Positions 55,420 through 63,326 of a DNA stretch of 64,000 nt are shown here, piece after piece (position 1 is the first letter of the stretch; each line of letters opens with the position of its first letter). A program made the position numbers and the translations under genes. Under the pieces are notes generated by a model that worked only from the letters and a program-made list of their open reading frames with translations, was not told the origin of the DNA and made no database searches. Source of the stretch: Pseudomonas sp. JQ170C (GTDB taxonomy: Bacteria; Pseudomonadota; Gammaproteobacteria; Pseudomonadales; Pseudomonadaceae); contig NZ_CP141608.1 of NCBI RefSeq assembly GCF_035581345.1, positions 5,858,501 to 5,922,500 on the forward strand, given 5' to 3'.

Positions 55420-55908
55420 TCAGATGTGGTAAACGTCGATGACCTGACGTACGTAGTCGTTCTTGAGCACCACTTTCTTGGCCTTGATCAGCGGCCGCTC
55501 GCCGCGCACATCAAGGGTGTAGAAACTGGTGCCGAAGTGACTGTCCACGGTCTTGTAGCGAAAGCTCAGGGTGTGCCAGTTGAAGCGCACCTTGCACAGG
55601 CCTTCGCCCTGCTCCAGCAGCTCGATGTTGCTGATGTTGTGCGAGGTCCGGGTGTCGGGCATGGTCGCACTGGAGCGTTCGGTCTTGATGCGGAACACCC
55701 GGTCTTCCAGGCCGCCACGGTTGCCGTACCAGATCAGCGAAATTTCCCGTTGCGGGTCTTCGGTGAGCTGGTCGTTGTCGTCCCAGGCCGGCATCCAGAA
55801 GGTGGCGTCGCTGGCGTAGCACTCCAGCCACTGGTCCCACTGGCTGTCGTCCAGGTAACGCGCCTCTTCATAGAGGAAGTCGCGTACGTGCTCGAAGGAA
55901 ATGCTCAT
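55420..55908 (-). CDS. benB: Benzoate 1,2-dioxygenase beta subunit
   Basis: A 162-residue structural subunit of the ring-hydroxylating dioxygenase, SnoaL-like fold: [21 protein letters not shown] and [22 protein letters not shown] are typical. It forms an alpha3beta3 complex with BenA. Its start overlaps the benA stop by 4 bp (ATGA). Confidence 0.96.
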   Translation of the reverse strand: MSISFEHVRDFLYEEARYLDDSQWDQWLECYASDATFWMPAWDDNDQLTEDPQREISLIWYGNRGGLEDRVFRIKTERSSATMPDTRTSHNISNIELLEQGEGLCKVRFNWHTLSFRYKTVDSHFGTSFYTLDVRGERPLIKAKKVVLKNDYVRQVIDVYHI

Positions 55909-57263
55909 TGCACGGCCTCCACGGGGATCAGTTGCTGCTCGGTGGCGAGCGCCTTGAGCATGGTGTCCTGCCAGTACTTGTGTTGCAGCACGAACAGGCC
56001 TTCGTCTTCGGTGCGTACACCACTCAGTTGCGGATGCAGGTCGATTTCCTGGGCGGCTGCGTCGGCACCTTCAACCCAGTGGGTGGCGCCACGCGACATA
56101 TCGTTCCAGCCGCGCCCGCCCTGGTAGCCCATCTGGCAGGAGCGGAACTCCTCCAGGTCGTCCGGAGTGGCCATGCCACTGACGTTGAAGAAGTCCTCGT
56201 ACTGGCGAATGCGCTGGGCACGGGCTTCGTCACTCTCGCCCTTGGGCGCGATGCAGTAGATGGTGATCTCGGTCTTGTCCACGGCGATCGGCCGGGCAAT
56301 ACGGATCTGCGAGCTGAACTGGTCCATCAGGTACACGTTCGGGTAAAGGCACAGGTTGCGCGAGTTCTCGATCATCCAGTTGGCGCGGGCCTGGCCGAAG
56401 TCAGCGGCCAGCTCGTCGCGGCGCTCGAACAACGGACGGTCTTCCGGGTTGGCCCAACGGGTCCAGAGCAGCAGGTGACCTTTGTCGAAGGAGTAGAAAC
56501 CACCCCCGCTCTTGGCCCAGCCACCAGCGCTCATGGTTTTGACTTCATCACCGGCCTCGCGCTGCTTGCGCTGGTTCTGGGTGGCGGCGTAGTTCCAGTG
56601 CACGGCACTGACGTGGTAGCCGTCGGCGCCGTTCTCGGCGGTCAGCTTCCAGTTGCCTTCGTAGATGTAGGACGACGAGCCGCGCAGCACTTCCAGGCCT
56701 TCAGGCGACTGATCGACGATCATGTCGATGATCTTGGCCGACTCGCCCAGGTGTTCCACCAAGGGCACCACGTCCGGGTTCAGGCTGCCGAACAGAAAAC
56801 CGCGGTAGGACTCGAAACGAGCGACCTTGGTCAGGTCGTGGGAGCCTTCGCAGTTGAAGCTGGCCGGGTAGCCGGCATCCACCGGGTCCTTGACCTTGAG
56901 CAGCTTGCCGGAGTTGTTGAAGGTCCAGCCGTGGAACGGGCAGGTGTAGGAAGAGCGGTTTCCACTCTTGTGCCGGCAGAGCATCGCACCGCGGTGGCTG
57001 CAGGCATTGAGGAAGGCATTGAGCACCCCATCCTTGTTGCGCGCGATAAAGATCGGCTGGCGCCCCATGGTGGTGGTGAGGAAGTCGTTCTTTTCGGGAA
57101 TCTGGCTCTCGTGGGCAAGGTATAGCCAGTTGCCCTCGAAGATGTGTTTCATTTCCAGATCGAACAGACGGGGGTCGGTGAACATCTCGCGCTTGCAGCG
57201 AAAGACGCCCTTCTCCTGATCTTCTTCAAGCAGGGAATTAAGGTAATCGAATCCCAGGGACAT
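55905..57263 (-). CDS. benA: Benzoate 1,2-dioxygenase alpha subunit
   Basis: A 452-residue catalytic subunit. It adds both atoms of O2 to benzoate, giving the 1,2-cis-diol. The Rieske cluster ligands are Cys88, His90, Cys108 and His111 ([13 protein letters not shown]). The mononuclear iron site has His217 and His222 with bridging Asp214 in [12 protein letters not shown]. The promoter upstream has two XylS/BenR-type half-sites, and the leader holds AATAACAA just before the GGAGG ribosome site. First gene of benABCD-catBCA. Confidence 0.96.
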   Translation of the reverse strand: MSLGFDYLNSLLEEDQEKGVFRCKREMFTDPRLFDLEMKHIFEGNWLYLAHESQIPEKNDFLTTTMGRQPIFIARNKDGVLNAFLNACSHRGAMLCRHKSGNRSSYTCPFHGWTFNNSGKLLKVKDPVDAGYPASFNCEGSHDLTKVARFESYRGFLFGSLNPDVVPLVEHLGESAKIIDMIVDQSPEGLEVLRGSSSYIYEGNWKLTAENGADGYHVSAVHWNYAATQNQRKQREAGDEVKTMSAGGWAKSGGGFYSFDKGHLLLWTRWANPEDRPLFERRDELAADFGQARANWMIENSRNLCLYPNVYLMDQFSSQIRIARPIAVDKTEITIYCIAPKGESDEARAQRIRQYEDFFNVSGMATPDDLEEFRSCQMGYQGGRGWNDMSRGATHWVEGADAAAQEIDLHPQLSGVRTEDEGLFVLQHKYWQDTMLKALATEQQLIPVEAVQ

Positions 57264-57277
57264 GGCCGGGGCCTCCG

Positions 57278-57285
57278 TTGTTATT
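57278..57285 (-). promoter_or_regulatory. Crc/Hfq-type motif in the benA leader
   Basis: AATAACAA matches AAnAAnAA and lies immediately before the Shine-Dalgarno GGAGG (57275-57271). Hfq bound here would block ribosomes. Confidence 0.6.
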
Positions 57286-57300
57286 GTGTTCAGGCCATGT

Positions 57301-57364
57301 CAGGTTAGGGAGCGAGGGGCACGGCAAATATCCGCTTTGTGCAGACCTTTATCCGTTTTCTGCA
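57301..57364 (-). promoter_or_regulatory. benA promoter with tandem BenR operator
   Basis: Minus-strand half-sites TGCAGAAAACGGATA (57364-57350) and TGCACAAAGCGGATA (57343-57329) both match TGCA-N6-GGNTA and start 21 bp apart, the XylS arrangement. TAACCTG (57307-57301), 22 bp on, may be the -10 region. Confidence 0.8.
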
Positions 57365-57369
57365 AAGTG

Positions 57370-58326
57370 TCAGGAACGACGCTTGAGGGTATCGGAGGGG
57401 AGTTCGCCGAACAGCGCCTTGTAGGTTTCCGAGAATCGGCCGAGGTGGACGAAGCCATAGTCCATGGCGAGCTCGGTGATATTGCGCACCGTGCACTGTG
57501 GGTCGCTGAGGCTGGCGCGGATGCGCGCGAGCTTTTTATCGCGGATGTAGATCTTGGGCGTGGTGCCGGCGTTGCGCTCGAACAGGATGTACAGCGAGCG
57601 CAGGCTCATGCTGGCCTGGCGGGCCAGTTGTTCGCTGCAAAGGTCCTGCTTCAGGTTCGCCTCGATGTACTCGGCGATGCGCTCGAAAGACGATGCTTGC
57701 CCAACCAGCGTCTCGCGCCTGACGTTGGTCGGCATCAGGGTCAACAGCTTGCTGGCGACGATCTGGCTGTAGTGCTCCTGCACCCGCAGCAATGGCTCGC
57801 TGGCTTCGGCTTCATGGCAGACCATGGCCAGCAACCCGGCAAACCCTTCCAGCGCCAGCAGCTGGTAATGGTTCTGGATGAACCGCACGCCTTCGCTGGG
57901 TCGCTGCCAGCGTTGCTCGTCACAGACACTTTCGAGCAGGCGGTTGGGCAGCTTGAGGATGAATTTTTCGCAGTCGGCCGAATAGGCGAGATCCACCGGC
58001 TCGTCCGGGTTGATCAGCAGCAGCTCGCCGGGCCCGAGCAAACGCTCGGCACGCCCGCGTCGCCACAGGCAATGGCCACGCAGCAGGATCTGCAGGTGAA
58101 AGACGTTTTCCAGGGCTGCCGACATCACCCGCACTTCGCCGCCATAGCTGATCCGGCACAGATCGAGGCTGGCGAACTTGCGGTGGTCGAGGCACGCCTC
58201 GGGGTGCCCGTAGCGCGGCAAACGGATGTGGTGCACGCCGACATGCTGATTGACATAAGTCGACACGGCATAAGGATCGGCACGATTGAAAACCCGGCTG
58301 CGCTCACTGAGCAGGGGACTCTCCAT
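57370..58326 (-). CDS. benR: Benzoate-responsive AraC/XylS regulator BenR
   Basis: A 318-residue activator. The effector part (about 1-200) includes RADPYAVSTYVNQHVG and PGELLLINPDEPVDLAY. The C-terminal double helix-turn-helix has LARQASMSLRSLYILFERNAG and ITELAMDYGFVHLGRFSETY. BenR activates benABCD with benzoate. Its stop is 107 bp from benA and the operator lies directly downstream. ATG 58326 aligns with the start of its paralogue at 62244. The two proteins are the same length and clearly duplicated. Confidence 0.93.
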   Translation of the reverse strand: MESPLLSERSRVFNRADPYAVSTYVNQHVGVHHIRLPRYGHPEACLDHRKFASLDLCRISYGGEVRVMSAALENVFHLQILLRGHCLWRRGRAERLLGPGELLLINPDEPVDLAYSADCEKFILKLPNRLLESVCDEQRWQRPSEGVRFIQNHYQLLALEGFAGLLAMVCHEAEASEPLLRVQEHYSQIVASKLLTLMPTNVRRETLVGQASSFERIAEYIEANLKQDLCSEQLARQASMSLRSLYILFERNAGTTPKIYIRDKKLARIRASLSDPQCTVRNITELAMDYGFVHLGRFSETYKALFGELPSDTLKRRS

Positions 58327-58408
58327 ACCAGGACACTCGTTGTAGTTGTCCGGCCAGTCTAAGCGATAGCGCAGGCCTTCGACCAATCGAGGGATGGACG
58401 GTGAACCC

Positions 58409-58459
58409 ATCGCGGGGCAAGCCCGCGCCTGACCGGTAGGCGCGGATTTGCCCCGCAAT
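58409..58459. repeat. REP inverted repeat
   Basis: ATCGCGGGGCAAGCCCGCGC and GCGCGGATTTGCCCCGCAAT face each other across a short loop. It lies between the benF stop and benR. Confidence 0.8.
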
Positions 58460-58463
58460 CCAC

Positions 58464-59717
58464 CTACAACAGACTCCAGGTATACGTCAGGATCACCCGG
58501 TTCTCATCAATGTCCGAGCGGTAGTTCGACCGCGCCACCGCATTGCGCAACCGCACCCCCAATCCCTTGAATACCCCGCTCTGCACCGCATATCCCAGGT
58601 CCAGGTCACGCTCGTGCTCCTTGCCCTCGAAGCCGAGGCCGGTGTCGACATTGTTGCCTTTGAGATAGCGCACAGTGGCCGTCAGCCCCGGAACGCCCAT
58701 GGCGACAAAGTCGTAGTCATAACGCACCTGCCACGAGCGTTCATCGGCATACGAGAACTCATAGGTCGGCACTTCGTTGCCCAATGGCGAAATGTTCGGA
58801 AACACTCTGGGAAATGCATCCTCACCAAAGATCCCTTGGTAGCCAACGCTGAAGGTATGCCCACCCCGCCGGGCCGACAGCAGCGAATAGAACGCCTGGT
58901 TGTCGATATCGCCAATGCGGGCCTCCCCCTGCTCACGGGCGCTGAAGTAGCCAAGGTTGGCACCCAGCACCCAGTCGCCCACCGGCTCGCTGTGCTTGAG
59001 GCCGACAAATCCCTGCTGATAGATATCTTCCAGGCGCCCGTACCAGAGGCTCAAGCTGCTGCGGTTGGCGTTGAAGCTGTAATCGCCACCGGCAAAGTTG
59101 AAGGCATCGCTATCGGCCTGGCGCTGGGGCAAATGCCCGAGCATGGCGATCAACTTTTCATCACCTGCTTCATTGCGCAGGCTGGTTGAACTCAAGTGCC
59201 CGGCCTGCAGGGTCAGGCCGCTGATCTCGGCCGAGGTGATGCTGGCGCCCTGATACGTTGGCGGCAGCAGGCGCGAGTCGTTGTATTGCAGGATCGGCAG
59301 GTTGGTCTGCAGCTCACCGACCTTGAGCTCGGTTTTCGAGTAGCGCAGCTTCAGCGTCGCGCCCATCCGGCTGTACTCATCGGCCGCCCGGCCATCATCC
59401 TGGACCGGCAACAGGCCAGTGCCGGTGCGGTCCGGGCTGCTGTCGAGCTTGAGCCCGAGCAGGCCGATGGCATCGACCCCCACACCGATAAGGCTTGGGG
59501 TATAGCCGGATTTGTAGTTGAAGATAAAACCCTGCCCCCACTCCTCGGCCTTGGACTGCTGATTGGCACCGACGATGCCGGAAAAGTCGCGGCTGAAGTA
59601 GTAGTTACGGGCTTGCAGGGTAGCGGTGGCGTCCTTGAAGAAATCAGCTTCGGCGGCCTGGGTGGTAAAACTCAGGGCGAGCAAGGGCAACAACCCGGCT
59701 TGGCGGAGTGTGTTCAT
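58464..59717 (-). CDS. benF: OprD-family outer-membrane porin BenF
   Basis: A 417-residue porin with a signal peptide (MNTLRQAGLLPLLALSFTTQAAEA). The mature start FFKDATATLQARNYYFSRDF and the many alternating aromatic strands, ending in NRVILTYTWSLL, are typical OprD. Members pass aromatic acids and similar anions. Its place between benK and benR makes benzoate the likely substrate (BenF/OpdK-like). Codon context is like its neighbours. Confidence 0.9.
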   Translation of the reverse strand: MNTLRQAGLLPLLALSFTTQAAEADFFKDATATLQARNYYFSRDFSGIVGANQQSKAEEWGQGFIFNYKSGYTPSLIGVGVDAIGLLGLKLDSSPDRTGTGLLPVQDDGRAADEYSRMGATLKLRYSKTELKVGELQTNLPILQYNDSRLLPPTYQGASITSAEISGLTLQAGHLSSTSLRNEAGDEKLIAMLGHLPQRQADSDAFNFAGGDYSFNANRSSLSLWYGRLEDIYQQGFVGLKHSEPVGDWVLGANLGYFSAREQGEARIGDIDNQAFYSLLSARRGGHTFSVGYQGIFGEDAFPRVFPNISPLGNEVPTYEFSYADERSWQVRYDYDFVAMGVPGLTATVRYLKGNNVDTGLGFEGKEHERDLDLGYAVQSGVFKGLGVRLRNAVARSNYRSDIDENRVILTYTWSLL

Positions 59718-59737
59718 GGTTCGTGCGCTCTTTTTTA

Positions 59738-59745
59738 TTGTTGTT
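59738..59745 (-). promoter_or_regulatory. Crc/Hfq-type motif before benF
   Basis: AACAACAA, within an A-rich run AAAAACAACAATAAAAAAG, lies 20 nt upstream of the porin start. Confidence 0.55.
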
Positions 59746-59758
59746 TTTGAATCGCTGG

Positions 59759-59795
59759 GCGAGCCCGCGCCTACCGATAGGGGAGCGGGCGTGCC
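59759..59795. repeat. Partial REP element between benK and benF
   Basis: GCCCGCGCC and GGAGCGGGCG with CCTACCGATAGG in the centre form an imperfect stem of the main REP type. Confidence 0.5.
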
Positions 59796-59805
59796 TGGCG
59801 GCGGC

Positions 59806-61140
59806 TTAGCCCGATACCGACTGCACCGCTGAACGGGTCTGCGCCACACCCCGGCTGGCAAAGACCATCATCGCCACCGCAGCCACGGCCCCCGGTACGG
59901 CAAAGGCCATGAAATTGAGCGCCAGCGGCAGCTGGATGCCCAGCAACATGCCGCCCAGGATCGGCCCGACAATCGCCCCGCTGCGCCCAATGCCCGAGGC
60001 CCAACCCAGGCCCGTGGAACGAATGCCCATCGGGTAGTACTGGGCGACACAGGCATAGGCCAGGATCTGCGTGCCAATAGTGGTCGCCCCGGCGATGGCG
60101 ATCAGCAGGTACAGCACCGGTGTCGGGCTCTTGAAGCCGAGCAGGCTGATCGACAGGGCCGCCACGGCAAAGAACACCACCAACACCCGGTCGAGCTTGA
60201 AGCGGTCACCCATCCAGCCACCGCCCACCGCACCGAAGATTGCCCCGAAGTTGAGCACCAGCAGGAACGCCAGGCTCGAACCCAGGCCATAGCCGGCATT
60301 GTTCATGAGCTTGGGCAACCAGGAATTGAGGGCATAGACCATCAGCAAGCAACAGAAAAACGCCACCCAGAGCATCAGGGTGCTCAATGCCCGGCCCTCG
60401 CGAAATAGCTGTGGCACAGAGCCGCCGACTTCGGTGCCGGTGGCCACGTCCAGGCGATCACCCGCCTGAGGCTGATAGCTCGGCTCCACCCGCGCCAGTA
60501 GCTGGCTGGCCTGCTCGGTACGCCCCTGGCGCACCAGAAACCCCAGGGACTCCGGCAGAAAACGCAGGATCAACGGCAACAGCAGCAGCGGAATGATTGC
60601 CACATAGAACACCGACTGCCAGCCAAAGCGCGGCAACAGCACAATACCCAGGCCCGCCGAGAGCATGCCGCCCACCGAGTAGCCGCTGAACATGATCGCT
60701 ACCAGCATGCTGCGCATACGCTTGGGCGCGTACTCGTTCATCAGGGCGACCACGTTGGGCATCACCCCGCCGATACCCAGCCCGGCCAGAAACCGACAGA
60801 TGCCAAACTCGGTGGGGTTGCGGGCAAAGCCGTTGAGCACGGTAAAGCCGCTGAACAGGATCACGCAGATCATGATGGCTTTCTTGCGGCCGATACGGTC
60901 CGACAGCGGGCCGAACACCAGCGCCCCGAACATCATGCCGAACAGCGCGTAACTGCCCAGGGCACCGGCCTGCAACGGGGTCATGCCCCACTCCTGCATC
61001 AGCGCCGGTAGCACCACGCCATAGATGACCAGGTCGTAGCCGTCGAAGATGATGATCAGCGCGCACCAGAACAGCACACGCCAGTGAAAGGCATTGAACT
61101 TCGCCTGATCGATCAGGCTGTTGATATCGATCGTTCGCAT
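59806..61140 (-). CDS. benK: Benzoate:H+ symporter BenK (MFS, AAHS family)
   Basis: A 444-residue protein with 12 membrane segments. IIFDGYDLVIYGVVLPALMQEW in segment 1, then GPLSDRIGRKKAIM (loop 2-3) and NEYAPKRMRSMLVAIMFSGYSVGG are diagnostic of the aromatic acid:H+ symporter family. It imports benzoate. The promoter upstream has degenerate BenR-type half-sites spaced 21 bp and the leader holds AACAACAACAA. It has an AraC paralogue of BenR immediately upstream. Confidence 0.92.
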   Translation of the reverse strand: MRTIDINSLIDQAKFNAFHWRVLFWCALIIIFDGYDLVIYGVVLPALMQEWGMTPLQAGALGSYALFGMMFGALVFGPLSDRIGRKKAIMICVILFSGFTVLNGFARNPTEFGICRFLAGLGIGGVMPNVVALMNEYAPKRMRSMLVAIMFSGYSVGGMLSAGLGIVLLPRFGWQSVFYVAIIPLLLLPLILRFLPESLGFLVRQGRTEQASQLLARVEPSYQPQAGDRLDVATGTEVGGSVPQLFREGRALSTLMLWVAFFCCLLMVYALNSWLPKLMNNAGYGLGSSLAFLLVLNFGAIFGAVGGGWMGDRFKLDRVLVVFFAVAALSISLLGFKSPTPVLYLLIAIAGATTIGTQILAYACVAQYYPMGIRSTGLGWASGIGRSGAIVGPILGGMLLGIQLPLALNFMAFAVPGAVAAVAMMVFASRGVAQTRSAVQSVSG

Positions 61141-61151
61141 GAGGCGTGTCT

Positions 61152-61165
61152 CTTTTGTTGTTGTT
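61152..61165 (-). promoter_or_regulatory. Crc/Hfq-type motif before benK
   Basis: AACAACAACAAAAG lies 12-25 nt upstream of the benK start. It contains AAnAAnAA in two overlapping registers. Confidence 0.6.
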
Positions 61166-61208
61166 ATCGAAACCGTGTGGCGAACCTGCCGAGCAGTGTT
61201 CGCAGCCT

Positions 61209-61272
61209 CAGGTTAGGAGCACAGCAAAAGGGCCAATAGCCGTTTCCTGCGAATCAATATCCAGTTTGCGCA
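61209..61272 (-). promoter_or_regulatory. benK promoter with tandem XylS/BenR-type operator
   Basis: Minus-strand half-sites TGCGCAAACTGGATA (61272-61258) and CGCAGGAAACGGCTA (61251-61237) start 21 bp apart, each one base away from TGCA-N6-GGNTA. TAACCTG (61215-61209) sits at the same distance as in the benA promoter. Confidence 0.7.
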
Positions 61273-61287
61273 AGGCGCGATCAGGGG

Positions 61288-62244
61288 TCAGCGGTAGCGT
61301 TTGAAGGTGACCGAGGGCAGCTCGCCAAAGCGCTGGCGGTAGCTCTCGGCAAAGCGTCCCAAGTGCAGAAAGCCGAAGTCCAGGGCGATTTCGGTGACAT
61401 TGCGCACCGGGCTGGCCGGGTCTTGAAGGGCCGCATGGATTCGCTCCAGTTTGCGCTGGCGCACATACCCCTTGGGCGATAAGCCGGCATGGCGTTCAAA
61501 CAACGAGTACAAGGAGCGCTCGCTTACCCGCGCCACGTTCATCAACTGCGCCACACTGATGTCCTGGTGCACATGGGCATCGATATAGGCCGCCAGTTGC
61601 TCGAAAGAATGGGCGTGCTGCGCGGGCTCGCTACGCTGGACATTGTTGCCCAGCAAGCTGAGCAACTTGCTGGCAACGATGCGGGCGTAATGCTCCTGCA
61701 CCTGCAGCAATGACTGGCTGGATTCCGCTTCTTCACAGACCAGCCCGAGCAGGCCGAAAAACCCTTCCAGCTCGTGCGTGACATGACGAGCACGGGTGAA
61801 GCGGATACCGCCTTCAGGAACCTGCCAACGCTGGTCAACACAGGCCTGTTCCAACAGGCCGACCGGCATTTTCAAGATGAACTTCTCGCAGTCGGACGAG
61901 TACGTCAGATCCACCGGATCATCGGGATTGATCAGCAACAACTCGCCCGGAACATAGTGATGCTCGTTACCACGACAACTGGACTGACAGTGCCCGCTGA
62001 GCAATACCTGAAGGTGATACAGCGTTCCCAGCGCGGGCGAGGTAATCCGGGCCTTGCCGCCATAACTCAGGCGGCATAGATCGAGGCTGGCGAACTTGCG
62101 ATGGCTGATACTCGCCTGCAGATCCCCGGTGCGGGGCAAGCGCAGACTATGGCCACCGACATGCTGGTTGACGTACTCGGACACGGCGTAAGGATCGGCG
62201 CGCTCAAACACGCAGCTGCGCTCGCTTAACAGGTGGCTGCTCAT
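61288..62244 (-). CDS. Second BenR-like AraC/XylS regulator
   Basis: A 318-residue paralogue of BenR. Shared blocks include LLSERS, RADPYAVS, YVNQHVG, HRKFASLDLCR and SSDCEKFILK. The C-terminal helix-turn-helix is MNVARVSERSLYSLFERHAG with VTEIALDFGFLHLGRFAESY. Differences lie in the effector pocket region 75-200. It is encoded just upstream of benK and likely acts at the operator at 61237-61272. Effector could be benzoate or a related acid. The ATG at 62244 has AGAGGGCAGCCC upstream; AAGAACAAGAA precedes it. Confidence 0.9.
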   Translation of the reverse strand: MSSHLLSERSCVFERADPYAVSEYVNQHVGGHSLRLPRTGDLQASISHRKFASLDLCRLSYGGKARITSPALGTLYHLQVLLSGHCQSSCRGNEHHYVPGELLLINPDDPVDLTYSSDCEKFILKMPVGLLEQACVDQRWQVPEGGIRFTRARHVTHELEGFFGLLGLVCEEAESSQSLLQVQEHYARIVASKLLSLLGNNVQRSEPAQHAHSFEQLAAYIDAHVHQDISVAQLMNVARVSERSLYSLFERHAGLSPKGYVRQRKLERIHAALQDPASPVRNVTEIALDFGFLHLGRFAESYRQRFGELPSVTFKRYR

Positions 62245-62255
62245 GGGCTGCCCTC

Positions 62256-62266
62256 TTCTTGTTCTT
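62256..62266 (-). promoter_or_regulatory. Crc/Hfq-type motif before the second BenR-like gene
   Basis: AAGAACAAGAA precedes the ribosome site of the regulator gene and matches AAnAAnAA. Confidence 0.5.
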
Positions 62267-62291
62267 GGCGGACGATATCCACAGGGTCTGG

Positions 62292-62300
62292 TTATCCACA
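62292..62300 (+). other. DnaA box in the regulator-catR intergenic region
   Basis: A perfect TTATCCACA, with ATATCCACA (one mismatch) at 62275-62283. It lies in the 129-bp divergent promoter region. Confidence 0.5.
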
Positions 62301-62357
62301 AGGCGCCAGCTTGCGTCAGCCCCGCCAGGCAGTCCAATATCTGTTGGGTGGGCAACA

Positions 62358-62372
62358 ATACCCAGGAGGTAT
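62358..62372 (+). promoter_or_regulatory. CatR/BenM-type site overlapping the catR ribosome site
   Basis: ATAC-N7-GTAT lies directly before the catR ATG (62374) and contains the LysR core T-N11-A. AGGAGG, the ribosome site, is inside the 7-bp spacer. Confidence 0.5.
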
Positions 62373-62373
62373 C

Positions 62374-63267
62374 ATGGAACTGCGCCATCTGCGTTACTTC
62401 CGGGTGCTGGCGCAGACCCTGAACTTCACCCGCGCCGCCGAGCAACTGCACATTGCCCAACCGCCCCTGAGCCGGCAGATCCGCCAGCTGGAAGAAACCC
62501 TGGGCGTCGAACTGCTGGAGCGCAGCCGCCCGCTGCGCCTGACCGAGGCCGGGCGCTACTTCCATGAACAAAGTGCAATGCTGCTGGACCAGCTCGAACA
62601 GATTGGCGAAGGCACCCGACGTATCGCCAACAGTGAGCGACAGTGGCTGCGTATCGGCTTTGCACCCTCGACCCTCTATGACCTGCTGCCCGAACTGATT
62701 CGCCAACTGCGCAGTCATCAGGCGCTGGAGCTTGGCCTGCAGGAAATGATCACCCTGCAGCAAGTCGAAGCCCTCAAGGCCGGACGCATCGATATCGGCT
62801 TCGGCCGCATCCACATCAAGGACCCGGCGATCGACCAGCACGTGCTGCGCGAAGAACCGCTGGTGGTCGCCCTGCCCTGCGGGCATCCGCTGATCGGTCG
62901 GCCAATCGACCTGGTGCGCCTGGCCTTTGAACCGTTTGTGCTCTACCCCGTCACGCCGCGCCCAAGCTATGCCGACCACATCATGGCCCTGTTCACTAAC
63001 CAGGGCCTGAGCGTGCAAGTGATCCAGTGGACCAATGAACTGCAGACGGCGCTCGGGCTGGTGGCTGCGGGCCTGGGGATAACACTGGTGCCCGCCTCGG
63101 TGCAGCGCCAGCACCGTGACGACATCGTTTATTTGCCGCTGAGCGAATCAGCGGCGGTTTCGCCGATCATCCTCAGTCGGCGGGCTGGGGATAACTCGCC
63201 GCAGGTCAGGCACTGCCTGGGGTTGATTGAAACCATGACCGGCCACCGAATCGCACAATCTGATTAG
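62374..63267 (+). CDS. catR: LysR-family regulator CatR
   Basis: A 297-residue LysR protein close to CatR/CatM/BenM. The start MELRHLRYFRVLAQTLNFTRAAEQLHIAQPPLSRQIRQLE is the signature helix-turn-helix of this group, followed by an effector domain (RIGFAPSTLYDLLPELIRQL, PRPSYADHIMALF) that in relatives binds cis,cis-muconate. It is normally next to catB; here it is nearly 9 kb from catBCA, divergent from the second BenR-like gene and pointing at glmS. Confidence 0.9.
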   Translation: MELRHLRYFRVLAQTLNFTRAAEQLHIAQPPLSRQIRQLEETLGVELLERSRPLRLTEAGRYFHEQSAMLLDQLEQIGEGTRRIANSERQWLRIGFAPSTLYDLLPELIRQLRSHQALELGLQEMITLQQVEALKAGRIDIGFGRIHIKDPAIDQHVLREEPLVVALPCGHPLIGRPIDLVRLAFEPFVLYPVTPRPSYADHIMALFTNQGLSVQVIQWTNELQTALGLVAAGLGITLVPASVQRQHRDDIVYLPLSESAAVSPIILSRRAGDNSPQVRHCLGLIETMTGHRIAQSD

Positions 63268-63280
63268 CCAGAAACAAAAA

Positions 63281-63299
63281 ACCCCCGAAAATCGGGGGT
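63281..63299. terminator. Bidirectional terminator between catR and glmS
   Basis: ACCCCCG, AAAA/T loop, CGGGGGT form a stem with A-run on the left (CAAAAAAC) and TTCG on the right. It serves glmS (minus strand, T-run GGGTTTTTTG) and catR. Confidence 0.85.
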
Positions 63300-63326
63300 T
63301 CGTTGGATCGCTAGCTGTGACGGTTA
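63295..63326. other. Predicted attTn7 neighbourhood downstream of glmS
   Basis: Tn7 inserts about 25 bp past the glmS stop (63326-63324), recognising the gene's 3' end. That point falls near 63299, inside the terminator. No Tn7 ends or tns genes are present, so the site appears empty. Confidence 0.5.

Noticed and set aside
62244..63114. N-terminal extension of the second BenR-like regulator across catR
   Set aside because: The open frame continues antisense to catR, but homology to BenR begins exactly at the ATG at 62244 and catR is a clear LysR gene.
49853..63267. Recent horizontal acquisition of the ben-cat block
   Set aside because: Without a composition calculation I see no obvious codon or GC shift, no integrase, and native REP elements are inside it; I leave origin open.
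63267..63324. Tn7 or Tn7-like insertion next to glmS
   Set aside because: The expected site is present but no transposon ends, tns genes or target duplications are visible in this window.
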